A DNA stretch of 24,590 nucleotides from Anaerolineaceae bacterium UBA6105 (GTDB taxonomy: Bacteria > Chloroflexota > Anaerolineae > Anaerolineales > Anaerolineaceae). This document shows, piece after piece, positions 23,109 through 24,590 of the stretch (its first letter is position 1; each line of letters opens with the position of its first letter). The notes beneath the pieces were generated by a model. That model made no database searches, was not told the DNA's origin, and worked only from the letters and a program-made list of their open reading frames with translations. The translations under genes were made by a program, and so were the position numbers. The stretch spans positions 17,266 through 41,855 of the forward strand of contig DIWN01000098.1 in the NCBI GenBank assembly GCA_002423495.1, read 5' to 3'.

Positions 23109-24434
23109 ATGGGAAAAATGATCATTAGAAATTGCGAGGTGATGACCTTTGAGGGACAAGTGCCGCGCTTTCTCTCTGCCCAGGATATCCTGATAGAGGG
23201 CAACCAGATCACCGCCATACAACCCACATCCCCCCTGGCACAATCGGATTATCAGATCGTTGACGCGGCAGGCATGCTGGCTGTGCCAGGCATGGTCAAC
23301 ACCCACGCGCACGTGCCGATGGTACTCTTTCGCAATGCCGGCCCAGACGTGAACGAGAACGACTGGTTTAATAAAGTTATCTTTCCGCTTGAAGCGAACC
23401 TGACGCCTGAAGATGTCTATTGGGGTGCCATGTTGGGGCTGGCTGAGATGATTGAAGCAGGCATTACCTGTGTTGCGGATCATTACTTTGAAATGGATAT
23501 GGTCGCGCAAGCTGTGGAAGCCGCGGGCACGCGCGCCAACCTGGGCTGGGCGGTATTTGGGCACCAGGGTTACGATCAGTTGGAAGAAACGATCCGTTTC
23601 GTGGAACGCTGGCAGGGCAAAGCCGATGGTCGCATCACCACCTGGCTTGCACCGCATTCGCCCTATCTCTGCGATCCTGACTTTCTGACACGCTGCGCCG
23701 AAGAAGCAGCCCGATTGGGGGTTGGCAACCACATTCATGTGGCGGAGACTTCCGGACAAATTGCCTTATCCCTTGAACGTTACGGCAAAACACCTGTGCA
23801 AATGTTGGCGGACGTTGGTTTGTTGGATCAGCCCGCCATCCTGGCGCATTGTCTCTATCCCTCTGACGAGGATCTCGACCTGCTCGTTGGTAAAAAGGCA
23901 GGCATAGCCCAGGCGCCAAAAACTTACCTGGCGATGGCAATGGGCTTGGCAGACCTGCCAAAATATCTGGAGAAAGGTATCGCGGTAGGCTTGGCAACGG
24001 ATGGTGTGGTCAGCAGCAGCACGCTCGATCTGTTTGAACAAATGCGTCTGACTGCCCTCTCTCAGAAGAACAAGGCTATGGACGCCGAAGTCATGGCAGT
24101 TGATACCGTCCTGGACCTGGCTTTTCAGGGTGGAGCAAGAGTCTTGCAGCAACCCCGCTTAGGAAATTTGAAGGTTGGCAACCTGGCGGACGTGGTGCTG
24201 CTGCGGCAAAATCGACCGGCAACACAGCCGGTGATCAATAAGGCCGCCAACCTGGTCTATTCACTTGACGCCCGGGATGTTGACACAGTGATTTGTGATG
24301 GTGAACTTGTTTACCAGGGAGGAAAGCACCTGACATTGGATTTGGGCGAGATCCTGCGCGAAGTGAACGCCCGCCTGCCACGCCTGTTGAAAACGGACCT
24401 GTCCAGGAAAATCGCTGATTACCCGGGTAACTGA
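23109..24434 (+). CDS. Amidohydrolase of the MTA/SAH deaminase (SsnA/TrzN-like) family
   Basis: A 441-residue metal-dependent TIM-barrel hydrolase. Metal ligands are H66-x-H68 in GMVNTHAHVPM, His210 in HIHVAET with Glu213, and Asp298 in GLATDGVVSSSTLD, with His247 (ILAHCLYP) as a catalytic His. LAPHSPY at 181-187 is characteristic of 5'-methylthioadenosine/S-adenosylhomocysteine deaminases. The later loop reads APKTYLAMAMG rather than the classical CPxSNxKLxSG, as in a TrzN-like subgroup, so substrate could be another aminopurine or triazine-like compound. GGAG lies 8 nt before the ATG. It follows the reductase by 25 bp in the nucleoside-salvage block. The last codon is followed by TGA at 24432, the first base of a heptamer repeat. 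Confidence 0.9.
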   Translation: MGKMIIRNCEVMTFEGQVPRFLSAQDILIEGNQITAIQPTSPLAQSDYQIVDAAGMLAVPGMVNTHAHVPMVLFRNAGPDVNENDWFNKVIFPLEANLTPEDVYWGAMLGLAEMIEAGITCVADHYFEMDMVAQAVEAAGTRANLGWAVFGHQGYDQLEETIRFVERWQGKADGRITTWLAPHSPYLCDPDFLTRCAEEAARLGVGNHIHVAETSGQIALSLERYGKTPVQMLADVGLLDQPAILAHCLYPSDEDLDLLVGKKAGIAQAPKTYLAMAMGLADLPKYLEKGIAVGLATDGVVSSSTLDLFEQMRLTALSQKNKAMDAEVMAVDTVLDLAFQGGARVLQQPRLGNLKVGNLADVVLLRQNRPATQPVINKAANLVYSLDARDVDTVICDGELVYQGGKHLTLDLGEILREVNARLPRLLKTDLSRKIADYPGN

Positions 24435-24466
24435 TAGCTGATTGCTCATAACTCATAGCTGATAGT
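24432..24466. repeat. Five tandem 7-bp repeats (consensus TSATAGC)
   Basis: Consecutive heptamers TGATAGC, TGATTGC, TCATAAC, TCATAGC and TGATAGT, starting at the stop codon of the amidohydrolase gene. They resemble short tandemly repeated sequences seen in other phyla. Each unit offers a stop codon or its variant in the amidohydrolase frame. Confidence 0.8.
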
Positions 24467-24477
24467 GAAACCCAGTT

Positions 24478-24526
24478 CTTTCATGGTCTCCTGAGTGCGA
24501 AGCCTGCCCTCTGGGTACCATGAAAG
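24478..24526. repeat. Long inverted repeat 1
   Basis: CTTTCATGGT (24478-24487) and ACCATGAAAG (24517-24526) form a perfect 10-bp stem around 29 nt. An inner CCC-TCT-GGG hairpin lies just before the 3' arm. No T-run follows, so it is not a typical terminator. Confidence 0.75.
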
Positions 24527-24530
24527 GCAT

Positions 24531-24585
24531 TTGACCTTTTGGTCTCCATCCTTCGTTCTTCTGATAATTGGAGACCTGCGGTCAA
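24531..24585. repeat. Long inverted repeat 2, two-part stem
   Basis: TTGACC, a 4-nt bulge TTTT, then GGTCTCCA (24541-24548) pairs with TGGAGACC (24569-24576), a 3-nt bulge TGC, and GGTCAA (24580-24585). That is 14 base pairs in all around a 20-nt loop. It begins 5 bp after inverted repeat 1, and GGTCTCC also occurs in direct orientation at 24485-24491. Confidence 0.78.
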
Positions 24586-24590
24586 GACCC

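Noticed and set aside
24478..24526. T-box leader, because of the GGTACC-like core.
   Set aside because: No T-box bulge sequence, specifier loop or terminator/antiterminator pair could be made on either strand.

Overview
The window looks like an ordinary chromosomal stretch of a free-living bacterium with moderate GC content. The mix of genes fits an anaerobic, amino-acid- and sugar-fermenting Chloroflexota of the Anaerolineae type: TTG/GTG starts, several apparently leaderless promoters, an indolepyruvate ferredoxin oxidoreductase, an actinobacterial/Chloroflexi-style GlgC, and lipoproteins with Pro/Thr-rich linkers. The lineage is inferred from gene content and protein style only; no database search was run.

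Layout, left to right. Positions 1-1293 (minus) hold the permease and the partial lipoprotein binding component of an NMT1/SsuA-like ABC importer. Positions 1405-4546 (plus) are a tight NAD kinase / zinc-ribbon membrane protein / RecN operon, followed by glgC and a bidirectional terminator. Positions 5935-8818 (minus) hold a zinc-ribbon SpoU methyltransferase, a secreted polysaccharide deacetylase and a beta-propeller lipoprotein. Positions 8819-9522 are a 0.7-kb gene-free stretch. It carries two perfect 16-bp parS sites, competing inverted repeats, and a 77-bp tandem repeat array abutting the 3' end of tRNA-Arg(GCG) at 9523-9595 (minus).

Positions 9765-13037 (plus) carry a zinc-ribbon methyltransferase and iorAB. 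dnaN (minus) is separated from iorB by a bidirectional terminator. Positions 14527-17616 (plus) are an accessory-looking series: a nucleotidyltransferase fused to a GNAT-like domain, an aldo/keto reductase, a DinB-like protein and a possible small ORF. Then come degV, nagB (minus), kbl (plus), and a nucleoside-salvage block: a nucleoside phosphorylase (minus) divergent from a ribokinase-like gene that overlaps a flavodoxin-fold reductase gene, followed by an MTA/SAH-deaminase-type amidohydrolase. The right edge (24432-24590) has five tandem heptamers starting at the stop codon, then two long stem-loops.

Together the genes suggest peptide and amino-acid fermentation (IorAB, Kbl), glycogen storage (GlgC), amino-sugar and nucleoside salvage (NagB, phosphorylase, ribokinase, MtaD-like), and chromosome maintenance (RecN, DnaN, parS). 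The most unusual structure is the tRNA-Arg locus: each downstream 77-bp repeat unit carries a degenerate copy of the last 20 nt of the tRNA. This architecture resembles the E. coli tyrT/rtT locus. Second in interest are the parS pair, the nucleotidyltransferase fusion and the structured right edge.
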